Shown: positions 6,836 to 14,985, counted from the stretch's first letter. The stretch: DNA of 24,115 nucleotides from an uncultured Lachnospiraceae bacterium (GCA_900550285.1 URRW01000035.1:1-24115), one strand, 5' to 3'. Translations and numbers: made by a program. The notes: generated from the sequence alone by a model not told the origin.

Positions 6836-7589
6836 CCGATAATTCCTCCCAGATCTGATTGAAGTAATCGCCATATTCCGGAGCCTTGCGGGCGGCAAGC
6901 AGGGAATTGTCCGGAAGGGTCAATGAAATTGGAAATTCTGCTTTTACATGGGCGGGACGGGGGGAAAGGACGAGAACCCGGTCGGAAAGGCTGATCGCCT
7001 CGGAAAGGTCGTGGGTGATCAGGATTGCGGTTTTCCCCGCCCTGCGGATGATGTGGGCGATGTCGGCAGAAACGGTCAGGCGGGTCTGGTAGTCCAGCGC
7101 GGAAAAGGGTTCATCCAAAAGAAGGATGTCGGGCTCCAGCGCCATTGTGCGGATGAGGGCGGCGCGCTGCTTCATGCCGCCGGACAGCTCGGAGGGCTTT
7201 TTGTCGGCAAAGGCGGACAGCCCGTAATCGTCGAGCATCCGGCGGACGCGTTCCAGATTTTTCGGGGTCATGCGATGGTTGATTTCGAGCCCCAGCGTGA
7301 CGTTTTTCCAGATGCTGCGCCATTCAAACAGATGGTCGTGCTGGAGCATGTAGCCGATGCCGGGCTTACGCCCGTTTTTTCCATAAAAAGTGATCCCGCC
7401 GGAGGACGGCGTCAAAAGCCCGGCAATCAGCGACAGAATCGTGGATTTGCCGCAGCCGGAGGAACCGACGACGGCAAGAAATTCCCCTTCCCGCACGGAA
7501 AAGGAAATATGGCTGAGAGCGGCGGTTTCCCCGGTCAGGGTGTGATAGGAATAGGAAAGATCATCCACTTTTAAAATTTCGGATTCCAT
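6822..7589 (-). CDS. ABC transporter ATP-binding protein (SsuB/TauB-like)
   Basis: The 255-residue ATPase has Walker A GSSGCGKS (42-49), Q-loop YMLQHDHLF, signature LSGGMKQRAAL (~138), Walker B ILLLDEPFSALD and switch histidine in LITHDLSEA, all intact. These features and its length fit the SsuB/TauB group, which energises import through the adjacent permease. Its stop codon overlaps the permease start. The 203-bp divergent region upstream separates it from argH. The usual third gene, a periplasmic-type or lipoprotein binding protein, is not in this cluster. Confidence 0.9.
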   Translation of the reverse strand: MESEILKVDDLSYSYHTLTGETAALSHISFSVREGEFLAVVGSSGCGKSTILSLIAGLLTPSSGGITFYGKNGRKPGIGYMLQHDHLFEWRSIWKNVTLGLEINHRMTPKNLERVRRMLDDYGLSAFADKKPSELSGGMKQRAALIRTMALEPDILLLDEPFSALDYQTRLTVSADIAHIIRRAGKTAILITHDLSEAISLSDRVLVLSPRPAHVKAEFPISLTLPDNSLLAARKAPEYGDYFNQIWEELSDENK

Positions 7590-7693
7590 TGGGAATGTTC
7601 CTCTCTTTGTCAGTATATATTTATTACTATGCGCGCAGGCGGGAAAGGTGACGCAAAAAGCTGTCCTGCCGCGATGACGAAAAAAACGTCCTG

Positions 7694-7709
7694 CTTTATT
7701 GCAATAAAG
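7694..7709. promoter_or_regulatory. Perfect 16-bp palindrome overlapping the argH -35 box
   Basis: CTTTATTGCAATAAAG is a perfect dyad. The -35 hexamer TTGCAA (7699-7704) lies at its centre, so a bound protein would exclude RNA polymerase. It is not the ArgR box I know (TGAAT/ATTCA type). Confidence 0.55.
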
Positions 7710-7727
7710 TGAGAAATGTGATACTAT
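7699..7727 (+). promoter_or_regulatory. Putative argH operon promoter
   Basis: TTGCAA (7699-7704) and TACTAT (7722-7727) are separated by 17 bp, about 70 bp before the argH start. A weak ArgR-like half site (ATTTATTCAG, near 7731-7740) follows the -10; the match is partial. Confidence 0.65.
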
Positions 7728-7798
7728 CGTATTTATTCAGATATTTTCCCCTATTCCACAGGGATGAAAAAACATATCGTTTATGAGGAGGAATGCTC

Positions 7799-9178
7799 AT
7801 GGCGCAGCTTTGGGGCGGGCGCTTTACAAAAGAGACGGACCGGCTGGTGTATCAGTTCAACGCGTCGATTTCTTTTGACAAGCGCTTATTACGGCAGGAC
7901 ATCGAAGGCAGCATCGCCCATGTGACGATGCTGGCAAAGCAGCAGATTTTAACGGAAGAAGAAAAAGAAAAAATTGTGGAAGGGCTGACAGGCATCCGGG
8001 AGGATGTGGAAAACGGGACGCTTCCGATCACGGAGGAATACGAGGACGTCCACAGCTTTGTGGAGGCGAACCTGACCGCCCGTATCGGCGAGGCGGGCAA
8101 AAAGCTCCATACGGGCAGAAGCCGCAACGATCAGGTGGCGCTGGACATGAGGCTGTATGTGCGGGAACGGGTATTGGAGACGGACGCGCTGTTAAAGGAT
8201 CTGATGGGAACGATCCTTACGGTTATGGAAGAAAATCTGGACACCTATATGCCGGGCTTTACGCATCTGCAGAAGGCGCAGCCGACGACGCTGGCGCACT
8301 ATACGGGCGCCTATTTTGAAATGTTCAAAAGAGACCGGCAGCGGATGAAGGATATTTACAGGCGCATGAATTTCTGCCCGCTGGGAAGCGGGGCGCTGGC
8401 GGGGACGACCTATCCGCTGGACCGGGCGTATACGGCGGAGCTTTTGGGCTTTGAAGGCCCTACGTTAAACAGTATGGATTCTGTTTCCGACCGGGATTAT
8501 GTGATCGAATATCTTTCCGCGCTTTCGATGGTGATGATGCACCTGAGCCGTTTTTCGGAGGAGATCATCCTGTGGAACAGCAACGAATACCGTTTTGTGG
8601 AGATCGACGACGCTTACTCGACCGGCTCTTCCATTATGCCCCAGAAAAAAAATCCGGACATCGCGGAGCTGGTGCGCGGAAAGACCGGGCGGGTGTACGG
8701 CGCGCTCATGAGCCTTCTGACGACGATGAAGGGGCTGCCCCTTGCTTATAATAAGGATATGCAGGAGGATAAGGAGCCGGCGTTTGACGCGATTGATACC
8801 GCAAACGGCTGCTTAAAGCTGTTTGAAGGGATGCTCGGCACGATGCGCTTTAACAGGGATGTGATGGCAAGATCGGCGATGAACGGCTTTACCAACGCTA
8901 CGGACGCGGCGGATTATCTGGTTGTAAAGGGCGTGCCGTTTCGGGATGCCCACGGCATCATCGGGCAGCTTGTATTATACTGCATCGAAAAGGGAAAGAG
9001 CATTGAGGAATGCACGCTGGAGGAGCTGCAGAAGATCAGCCCTGTTTTTGAAGCGGATCTTTATGAGGCGGTAAGCTTAAAAACCTGCGTGGAAAAGCGC
9101 CTGACCATCGGCGCACCGGGGCAGGAGGCGATGAAGCAGGTAATCGCCGTAAACCGCAGATACATGGAAGAAAACTGA
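7799..9178 (+). CDS. argH: Argininosuccinate lyase
   Basis: The enzyme splits argininosuccinate into arginine and fumarate, the last step of arginine synthesis, in the cytoplasm. The 459 residues match the family length. Recognised parts are the N-terminus MAQLWGGRFTK, HTGRSRNDQVALDMRLY, TMKGLPLAYNKDMQED, FTHLQKAQPTT and the fumarase/lyase signature GSSIMPQKKNPD (~residue 276). An ATG six bases earlier (7793) sits one base from GAGGAGG, too close; ATG 7799 has ideal spacing and the typical MAQLWGGRF start. asd begins 24 bp after its stop, so they are probably co-transcribed. Confidence 0.97.
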   Translation: MAQLWGGRFTKETDRLVYQFNASISFDKRLLRQDIEGSIAHVTMLAKQQILTEEEKEKIVEGLTGIREDVENGTLPITEEYEDVHSFVEANLTARIGEAGKKLHTGRSRNDQVALDMRLYVRERVLETDALLKDLMGTILTVMEENLDTYMPGFTHLQKAQPTTLAHYTGAYFEMFKRDRQRMKDIYRRMNFCPLGSGALAGTTYPLDRAYTAELLGFEGPTLNSMDSVSDRDYVIEYLSALSMVMMHLSRFSEEIILWNSNEYRFVEIDDAYSTGSSIMPQKKNPDIAELVRGKTGRVYGALMSLLTTMKGLPLAYNKDMQEDKEPAFDAIDTANGCLKLFEGMLGTMRFNRDVMARSAMNGFTNATDAADYLVVKGVPFRDAHGIIGQLVLYCIEKGKSIEECTLEELQKISPVFEADLYEAVSLKTCVEKRLTIGAPGQEAMKQVIAVNRRYMEEN

Positions 9179-9202
9179 GCAGGAAAGAGAGGAGATAAGG
9201 GA

Positions 9203-10288
9203 ATGAGTGAAAAATTAAAAGTCGGCGTGCTGGGCGGCACGGGAATGGTGGGGCAGCGTTTTATTTCGCTTTTAGAGGATCATCCGTGGTTTGAGGTAAC
9301 GACGATCGCGGCAAGCCCCCGTTCTGCGGGAAAGACCTATGAAGAGGCTGTGGGCGGCAGATGGAAGATGGACAAGCCTATGCCCGAAGCGGTAAAAAAG
9401 ATCGTGGTAATGAACGTCAATGAGGTGGAAGCGGTAGCTTCACAGGTTGATTTTGTATTCAGCGCGGTGGATATGACAAAGGAAGAGATCCAGAAGATCG
9501 AGGAAGCCTATGCAAAGACGGAAACCCCGGTTGTTTCCAACAATTCCGCCCACCGCTGGACGCCGGACGTGCCGATGATCGTGCCGGAGATCAACGCGGA
9601 GCACACGGCGGTCATTGAAGCGCAGAAGAAGCGTCTTGGCACAAGCAGGGGCTTTATCGCAGTAAAGCCCAACTGTTCGATCCAGAGCTATGCGCCCGCG
9701 CTGACCGCATGGAAGGAATTTGAGCCCTATGAAGTGGTTGCCACAACCTATCAGGCGATCTCCGGTGCGGGAAAGACATTTGCAGACTGGCCGGAGATGG
9801 AGGGCAACATCATTCCCTATATCGGCGGCGAAGAGGAGAAGAGCGAGAAGGAGCCGCTGCGCATCTGGGGCAAGGTGGAGGACGGCGTGATCAAGCCGGC
9901 GACCTCTCCTGTGATCACCTGCCAGTGTATCCGCGTTCCGGTGCTGAACGGGCATACGGCGGCGGCTTTTGTAAAATTCCGTAAAAAAGCGACGAAGGAG
10001 GAGCTGATCGACCGTCTCGTGCATTTTTCCGGAGAACCGCAGAGGCTTGGGCTTCCGAGCGCGCCTAAGCAGTTCATTCAGTATCTGGAGGAGGACAACC
10101 GCCCTCAGGTTTCCCTGGACGTGGATTTTGAGAACGGGATGGGCATTTCCGTGGGTCGTCTGAGAGAGGACACGGTTTATGACTGGAAGTTTGTGGGACT
10201 GTCCCACAATACCGTCCGGGGCGCTGCCGGCGGCGCGATCTTATGCGCGGAGCTTTTGAAGGCGCAGGGCTATATCGCGAAAAAATAA
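9203..10288 (+). CDS. asd: Aspartate-semialdehyde dehydrogenase (archaeal/fungal-type subfamily)
   Basis: This enzyme reduces aspartyl phosphate to aspartate semialdehyde with NADPH, the branch point to lysine, threonine, methionine and cell-wall diaminopimelate. The 361-residue protein has the dinucleotide motif GVLGGTGMVGQRF (residues 8-20), the catalytic cysteine in KPNCSIQSY (~154), SGAGKTFADWPEM, the substrate-binding RVPVLNGHTAA with histidine, and SVGRLREDTVYDWKFVGLSHNTVRGAAGG (in two parts) near the end. Length and these motifs fit the archaeal/fungal-type branch rather than the common bacterial one. A GGAG/AAGG ribosome site precedes ATG 9203. It lies between argH and topB with only 24 and 22 bp gaps. 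Confidence 0.95.
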   Translation: MSEKLKVGVLGGTGMVGQRFISLLEDHPWFEVTTIAASPRSAGKTYEEAVGGRWKMDKPMPEAVKKIVVMNVNEVEAVASQVDFVFSAVDMTKEEIQKIEEAYAKTETPVVSNNSAHRWTPDVPMIVPEINAEHTAVIEAQKKRLGTSRGFIAVKPNCSIQSYAPALTAWKEFEPYEVVATTYQAISGAGKTFADWPEMEGNIIPYIGGEEEKSEKEPLRIWGKVEDGVIKPATSPVITCQCIRVPVLNGHTAAAFVKFRKKATKEELIDRLVHFSGEPQRLGLPSAPKQFIQYLEEDNRPQVSLDVDFENGMGISVGRLREDTVYDWKFVGLSHNTVRGAAGGAILCAELLKAQGYIAKK

Positions 10289-10310
10289 AAATTTTTAAAA
10301 GGAAAGGTGT

Positions 10311-12455
10311 ATGGGAAAAAAGTTATTCATTGCGGAAAAACCGAGCGTGGCGCAGGAATTTGCAAAGGCGCTGAAATATCAGATGAGCCGCAGGGACGGG
10401 TATCTGGAATCGGAGGAGGCGATCGTGACGTGGTGCGTGGGACATCTGGTGACGATGAGCTATCCCGAGGTTTACGATATGAAGTACAAAAAATGGTCTG
10501 TGGACACGCTCCCGTTTATCCCGGAAACCTTTCGGTATGAGATCATACCCGGCGTAAAAAAACAGTTTGACATCGTCAGCTCCCTGCTGAACCGTCCGGA
10601 TGTGGACACGATCTATGTGTGCACCGACTCCGGGCGGGAAGGGGAATATATTTACCGGCTGGTGGAGCAGGAGGCGGGCGTTTCGGGAAAAGAACGCCGC
10701 CGGGTGTGGATCGATTCCCAGACGGAGGAGGAAATCCAGAGGGGCGTCCGGGAGGCGAAGGATCTTTCGGAATACGATCATCTGGCGGACGCGGCGTATC
10801 TGCGGGCAAAAGAGGATTACCTGATGGGCATTAACTTTTCCCGGGCGCTGACGTTAAAATACGGCAACAATGTAAAAAATTATCTGCGCCGCGACCGTGC
10901 GGTGATCTCCGTGGGACGGGTAATGACATGCGTCCTCGGCATGGTGGTCAACCGGGAGCGGGAGATCCGCTCCTTTGTAAAAACGCCCTTTTACCGGGTA
11001 ATGGGCAGCTTCGGGATCCCGGTGGAGGAAGGAAAGACAAGACCTTTCGAGGGCGAGTGGCGGGCAGCAGAGGGAAGCGCTTATTTTGCGTCGCCGCTTC
11101 TTTATAAGGACAACGGCTTTAAAGAAAAAAAATCGGCAGAGGAGCTGATGGGGCGTCTGGGCTCGGTTTTGCCGGACGGGACGATGGGGCAGGGCTTTTC
11201 GGGCGCTTTTTTGGAAAAGTGCGAAAAGAAAAAGGAGCAGAAAAACCCGCCGCTTCTTTACAATCTGGCGGAGCTTCAAAACGACTGCTCCCGGATGTTT
11301 AAGATCAGTCCGGATGAAACGCTGCGGATCGCGCAGGAACTGTATGAGAAAAAGCTGACGACCTATCCCAGAACGGACGCCCGCGTGCTTTCTTCGGCAG
11401 TGGCAAAGGAGATCCATAAAAATATCGGCGGGCTGAGAGGCTTTCCCCCTGCCGCTGCCTTCGCTGCACAGATCCTTGAAAAGGGCGCGCATAAAAATAT
11501 CGCAAAGAGCCGGTATGTGAACGACAAGCAGATCACGGACCACTACGCGATCATTCCGACGGGACAGGGGCTTTCCGCGCTGCGCAGCCTTTCCGGAGGG
11601 GCGGCGAAGGTGTACGAGGTGATCGTGCGCCGGTTCCTGAGCATTTTTTACCCGCCGGCTGTGTATCAGAAGGTGGCGCTGACGGTGCTTGCAAAATCTG
11701 CAGGGCTTCCGGAGGGGGAGCGCTTTTTTGCTTCCTTTAAGGTGTTGACGCAGGAAGGGTATCTGGCGGTAAGCAGACCGTCTTTTTCTGAAAAAAGAGA
11801 CGAAGAGGAAAAGGAAAAAAAGAGCGGCGGCGAGGAAGAAACCCAGTGCGACGAGGCGTTTTTACAGGTGCTTTCCAAGCTGAGAAAAGGGATGCAGCTT
11901 CCGCTTTCGGGGCTGTCAGTCCGGGAGGGCGAGACGTCGCCGCCTAAGCGCTACAATTCGGGAACGCTGATTCTGACGATGGAAAATGCGGGACAGTTTA
12001 TTGAGGACGAGGAGCTGCGCGCCCAGATCAAAGGAAGCGGCATCGGCACGTCCGCGACCCGCGCGGAAATTTTAAAAAAGCTCGTGACGATCGAATATTT
12101 GGCGCTGAATAAAAAGACCCAGACGATCACGCCCACGCTGATGGGCGAAATGATCTACGACGTGGTTTCGGACTCGATCCGCCCGCTTTTAAACCCGGCG
12201 CTGACGGCAAGCTGGGAAAAGGGGCTGACGGGCGTGGCGGAAGGGACGATCACGCCGGAGGAATACATGGGGAAGCTGGACGATTTTGTGCGCAGGCGCA
12301 CGAACATCGTAAAACAGCTGCACAATCAGGCGGTTTTGTACCGGCAGTTCGACGCGGCGGCAGGTTTTTACAAAAAGAAGGAAGCCCAGCCAAAGAGCCG
12401 CGCCAAAAAGGAGGAAGCAGATCATGGAAGCAATGAAAATAAGCAATCTGTATGA
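10311..12455 (+). CDS. topB: DNA topoisomerase III (type IA)
   Basis: This enzyme relaxes negative supercoils and separates linked DNA through a transient break. The 714 residues contain the Toprim domain (KKLFIAEKPSVAQEF with Glu9; CTDSGREGEY at 104-113), REREIRSF, the active-site tyrosine in TTYPRTDARVLS (Tyr352), and GIGTSATRAEILKKL near residue 575. The Toprim D-x-D-x-E motif is Asp106-Ser-Gly108-Arg-Glu110, with glycine where the second Asp normally lies. The C-terminus is charged (KSRAKKEEAD) and carries no cysteine zinc fingers. The gene starts 22 bp after asd and overlaps the next gene by 32 bp. It may be a housekeeping or a variant TopB. Confidence 0.93.
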   Translation: MGKKLFIAEKPSVAQEFAKALKYQMSRRDGYLESEEAIVTWCVGHLVTMSYPEVYDMKYKKWSVDTLPFIPETFRYEIIPGVKKQFDIVSSLLNRPDVDTIYVCTDSGREGEYIYRLVEQEAGVSGKERRRVWIDSQTEEEIQRGVREAKDLSEYDHLADAAYLRAKEDYLMGINFSRALTLKYGNNVKNYLRRDRAVISVGRVMTCVLGMVVNREREIRSFVKTPFYRVMGSFGIPVEEGKTRPFEGEWRAAEGSAYFASPLLYKDNGFKEKKSAEELMGRLGSVLPDGTMGQGFSGAFLEKCEKKKEQKNPPLLYNLAELQNDCSRMFKISPDETLRIAQELYEKKLTTYPRTDARVLSSAVAKEIHKNIGGLRGFPPAAAFAAQILEKGAHKNIAKSRYVNDKQITDHYAIIPTGQGLSALRSLSGGAAKVYEVIVRRFLSIFYPPAVYQKVALTVLAKSAGLPEGERFFASFKVLTQEGYLAVSRPSFSEKRDEEEKEKKSGGEEETQCDEAFLQVLSKLRKGMQLPLSGLSVREGETSPPKRYNSGTLILTMENAGQFIEDEELRAQIKGSGIGTSATRAEILKKLVTIEYLALNKKTQTITPTLMGEMIYDVVSDSIRPLLNPALTASWEKGLTGVAEGTITPEEYMGKLDDFVRRRTNIVKQLHNQAVLYRQFDAAAGFYKKKEAQPKSRAKKEEADHGSNENKQSV

Positions 12456-13101
12456 TCTTGAAAGGACGGTCGCAGCCCCTTTTCTGAAGCAGTTTACCTA
12501 TCCGTGGGAGGCGCTGGCGGGCATCCGGGAATTTATCGTGACACTTGGAAACAGCCTGCCGGAAGACCGTTTTGAAAAGCGGGGAGAGGATGTCTGGATC
12601 GCAAAGAGCGCGCACGTTGCGCCGACTGCCTTCCTGAACGGCCCGTGCATTGTCGATGAAAACGCGGAGATCCGTCACTGCGCCTTTGTGCGGGGCAGCG
12701 CGGTCATCGGAAAGGGGGCGGTTGTGGGCAATTCCACCGAATTAAAAAATGTGATCCTTTTCGATCAGGTACAGGTTCCCCATTACAATTATGTGGGGGA
12801 CAGCATCCTTGGCTTCAAAGCCCATATGGGCGCGGGAGCGATTACTTCCAATGTAAAGAGCGATAAAACGCCTGTTGTGGTAAAGGCAGGGAAGCTGCAG
12901 ATCGCGACCGGCCTGAAAAAGTTCGGCGCGATGCTGGGCGACTGCGTGGAGGTCGGCTGCAACAGCGTTTTGAATCCGGGAACGGTTATCGGAAGGAATA
13001 CAAACGTATATCCGTTGTCGCGGGTGCGCGGCTTTGTGCCGGAAGGGCATATTTTCAAGGCACAGGACGAAATTGTAAAAAAGACTGGATTTTTGGCGTA
13101 A
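12424..13101 (+). CDS. Left-handed beta-helix hexapeptide-repeat protein (GlmU C-terminal-like)
   Basis: The 225-residue protein has an N-terminal ~60 residues with no recognised domain, then hexapeptide repeats typical of left-handed beta-helix acyltransferases: VAPTAFLNGPCIVDENAEIRHCAFV, SAVIGKGAVVGNSTELKN, GAGAITSNVKSD (the GlmU-type N-acetyl site), and GNSVLNPGTVIGRNTNVYPLSRVRG-like units up to ~residue 210. Such proteins are often annotated as UDP-GlcNAc pyrophosphorylase-related, but the nucleotidyltransferase domain is missing, so only an acyltransferase-like or binding role is plausible. ATG 12424 has AAGGAGGA eight bases upstream, inside the topB end, which suggests translational coupling. 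It closes the argH-asd-topB run. Confidence 0.82.
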   Translation: MEAMKISNLYDLERTVAAPFLKQFTYPWEALAGIREFIVTLGNSLPEDRFEKRGEDVWIAKSAHVAPTAFLNGPCIVDENAEIRHCAFVRGSAVIGKGAVVGNSTELKNVILFDQVQVPHYNYVGDSILGFKAHMGAGAITSNVKSDKTPVVVKAGKLQIATGLKKFGAMLGDCVEVGCNSVLNPGTVIGRNTNVYPLSRVRGFVPEGHIFKAQDEIVKKTGFLA

Positions 13102-13114
13102 AATGTGAGAAAAT

Positions 13115-13142
13115 AGCATCAGCGTACAGCTGGTGCTTTTTT
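13115..13142 (+). terminator. Terminator after the argH-asd-topB run
   Basis: AGCATCAGC and GCTGGTGCT form a 9-bp stem with one G-T pair and a 5-base loop, followed by six T. It begins 14 bp after the stop at 13101. Confidence 0.88.
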
Positions 13143-13170
13143 GCGGATCATTTCTGGCTCCGCTGCGGCG

Positions 13171-13227
13171 GTCAGCGCTGTATTTTGACAAAAGAAAGCT
13201 TTGCGCCTTTTTGGCGCGCCCGCTGAC
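13171..13227 (+). promoter_or_regulatory. Nested inverted repeat upstream of the NifU-like/GGGtGRT pair
   Basis: GTCAGCG (13171-13177) pairs with CGCTGAC (13221-13227), enclosing GCGCC-TTTTT-GGCGC (13203-13217). A perfect -35-like TTGACA lies at 13185-13190, but no good -10 follows at 17 bp. It may be an operator or a structured leader. Confidence 0.35.
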
Positions 13228-13261
13228 GAAATTTTCATCCATAGACGAAAGGAGATAACAC

Positions 13262-13954
13262 ATGATTTATTCACACGAAGTTGAACAGATGTGTCCGGTA
13301 GCGCAGGGCGTAAACCACGGCTGTGCTCCCATCCCGGAAGAAGCAAAATGGGTAAAAGCCAAAGAGATCAAGGACATATCCGGTCTGACTCATGGTGTAG
13401 GCTGGTGTGCACCTCAGCAGGGCGCATGTAAGCTGACCCTCAACGTTAAGGAAGGTATTATTCAGGAGGCTCTGATCGAGACGCTCGGCTGCTCCGGCAT
13501 GACCCATTCCGCAGCTATGGCTGCTGAGATCCTGCCCGGCAGAACGCTTCTTGAGGCATTAAACACCGACCTTGTGTGTGACGCGATCAATACGGCTATG
13601 AGAGAGCTGTTCTTACAGATCGTTTACGGACGTACACAGTCCGCATTCTCTGAGGACGGACTTCCGATCGGCGCAGGTCTGGAAGATCTGGGCAAGGGCT
13701 TAAGAAGCCAGATCGGTACCATGTACGGTACCTTAAAGAAAGGTCCCCGTTACCTTGAAATGGCTGAAGGTTATGTAACCGGCATCGCTCTGGATGCAGA
13801 CGATCAGATCATCGGCTACAAGTTTGTAAACTTCGGCAAGATGACAGACTTCATGAAGAAGGGCGACGATGCTCAGACAGCATACGAGAAGGCTTCCGGC
13901 CAGTACGGACGCGTTGATGATGCTGTAAGAATCATCGATCCCAGACAGGAATAA
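13262..13954 (+). CDS. NifU/IscU-like iron-sulfur cluster assembly scaffold protein
   Basis: The 230-residue protein resembles the N-terminal NifU/IscU fold in its middle part. ACKLTLNVKEGIIQEALIETLGCSGMTHSAAMAAEIL (two parts, residues 55-91) has the GC-x-x-x-x-S cysteine segment (Cys77), and Cys106 follows in LVCDAI. Other cysteines are Cys11, Cys21, Cys49 and Cys56. The domain is preceded by ~45 extra residues and followed by ~100 more, so it is longer than IscU (~130) and not a standard ISC or SUF scaffold. AAAGGAG precedes ATG 13262. Codon use is rich in GCT, GGC, CGT and TAC, unlike the GCG/GGG-rich neighbours, which suggests high expression. The GGGtGRT gene follows after 20 bp, so the two probably act together. 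Confidence 0.85.
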   Translation: MIYSHEVEQMCPVAQGVNHGCAPIPEEAKWVKAKEIKDISGLTHGVGWCAPQQGACKLTLNVKEGIIQEALIETLGCSGMTHSAAMAAEILPGRTLLEALNTDLVCDAINTAMRELFLQIVYGRTQSAFSEDGLPIGAGLEDLGKGLRSQIGTMYGTLKKGPRYLEMAEGYVTGIALDADDQIIGYKFVNFGKMTDFMKKGDDAQTAYEKASGQYGRVDDAVRIIDPRQE

Positions 13955-13974
13955 AAAGGAGGAGGTAACGAAGC

Positions 13975-14985
13975 ATGGCATTATTTGAATCTTATGAAAG
14001 AAGAATCGACAAGATCAATGCTGTTTTAAATAGCTACGGTATTGCTTCTATCGAAGAAGCTGAGAAAATCACAAAAGATGCCGGCCTGGACGTTTACCAT
14101 CAGGTAAAGGGTATCCAGCCCATCTGTTTTGAGAACGCTTGCTGGGCTTACATCGTAGGCGCTGCGATCGCAATCAAGAAAAACTGCAGAAAAGCATCCG
14201 ATGCTGCCGCTGCAATCGGCGAGGGCCTTCAGGCTTTCTGTATCCCCGGTTCCGTTGCAGACCAGCGTAAGGTAGGCTTAGGCCATGGTAACCTGGGCAA
14301 GATGCTTTTGGAAGAAGAGACAGACTGCTTCTGCTTCCTGGCAGGTCACGAGTCCTTCGCAGCTGCTGAGGGCGCGATCGGTATCGCAGAGAAGGCGAAC
14401 AAAGTTCGTCAGAAACCTCTCCGCGTTATCTTAAACGGTCTGGGCAAAGACGCTGCACAGATCATTTCCAGAATCAACGGCTTTACTTATGTAGAGACAG
14501 AGATGGATTATTCCACAGGCGAAGTAAAGGAAGTATTCCGTAAGGCTTACTCCGAAGGCCTTCGTGCAAAGGTAAACTGCTACGGCGCTAACGACGTAAC
14601 AGAAGGCGTTGCTATCATGTGGAAGGAAGGCGTTGACGTTTCCATCACCGGTAACTCCACCAACCCAACCAGATTCCAGCATCCAGTAGCTGGTACTTAC
14701 AAGAAAGAATGCATCGAAAAAGGCAAGAAGTACTTCTCCGTAGCTTCCGGCGGCGGCACAGGCCGTACCCTGCATCCCGATAACATGGCTGCAGGCCCTG
14801 CTTCCTACGGTATGACCGATACGATGGGACGTATGCATTCCGACGCGCAGTTTGCAGGTTCTTCTTCCGTACCCGCGCACGTTGAAATGATGGGTCTGAT
14901 CGGTGCGGGCAACAACCCGATGGTAGGCATGACGGTTTCCGTTGCGGTTGCCATTGAGGAAGCAGCAAAGGCTGGTAAATTCTGA
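13975..14985 (+). CDS. GGGtGRT-family protein of unknown function
   Basis: The 336-residue protein carries the namesake motif GGGTGRT at 259-265, followed by LHPDNMAAGPASYGMTDTMGRMHSDAQFAG and SSSVPAHVEMMGLIGAGNNPMVGMTVSVAVA, a strongly patterned C-terminal region. Cysteines are Cys51, Cys56, Cys71, Cys89, Cys118, Cys120 and two later ones; a metal or cluster role is possible but not shown. No catalytic fold or membrane segment is recognised. AAGGAGGAGG lies shortly before ATG 13975, and it shares the high-expression codon pattern of the upstream scaffold gene. I know this family only as a conserved protein named for its motif and usually lacking a described function. The pairing with a NifU-like protein suggests iron-sulfur or other metal-related work; that is inference. 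Confidence 0.88.
   Translation: MALFESYERRIDKINAVLNSYGIASIEEAEKITKDAGLDVYHQVKGIQPICFENACWAYIVGAAIAIKKNCRKASDAAAAIGEGLQAFCIPGSVADQRKVGLGHGNLGKMLLEEETDCFCFLAGHESFAAAEGAIGIAEKANKVRQKPLRVILNGLGKDAAQIISRINGFTYVETEMDYSTGEVKEVFRKAYSEGLRAKVNCYGANDVTEGVAIMWKEGVDVSITGNSTNPTRFQHPVAGTYKKECIEKGKKYFSVASGGGTGRTLHPDNMAAGPASYGMTDTMGRMHSDAQFAGSSSVPAHVEMMGLIGAGNNPMVGMTVSVAVAIEEAAKAGKF

Noticed and set aside
13185..13213. Promoter built on the perfect TTGACA before the NifU-like gene
   Set aside because: The hexamer 17 bp downstream is TTTTTG-like and falls in a GC hairpin, so I did not call a promoter.
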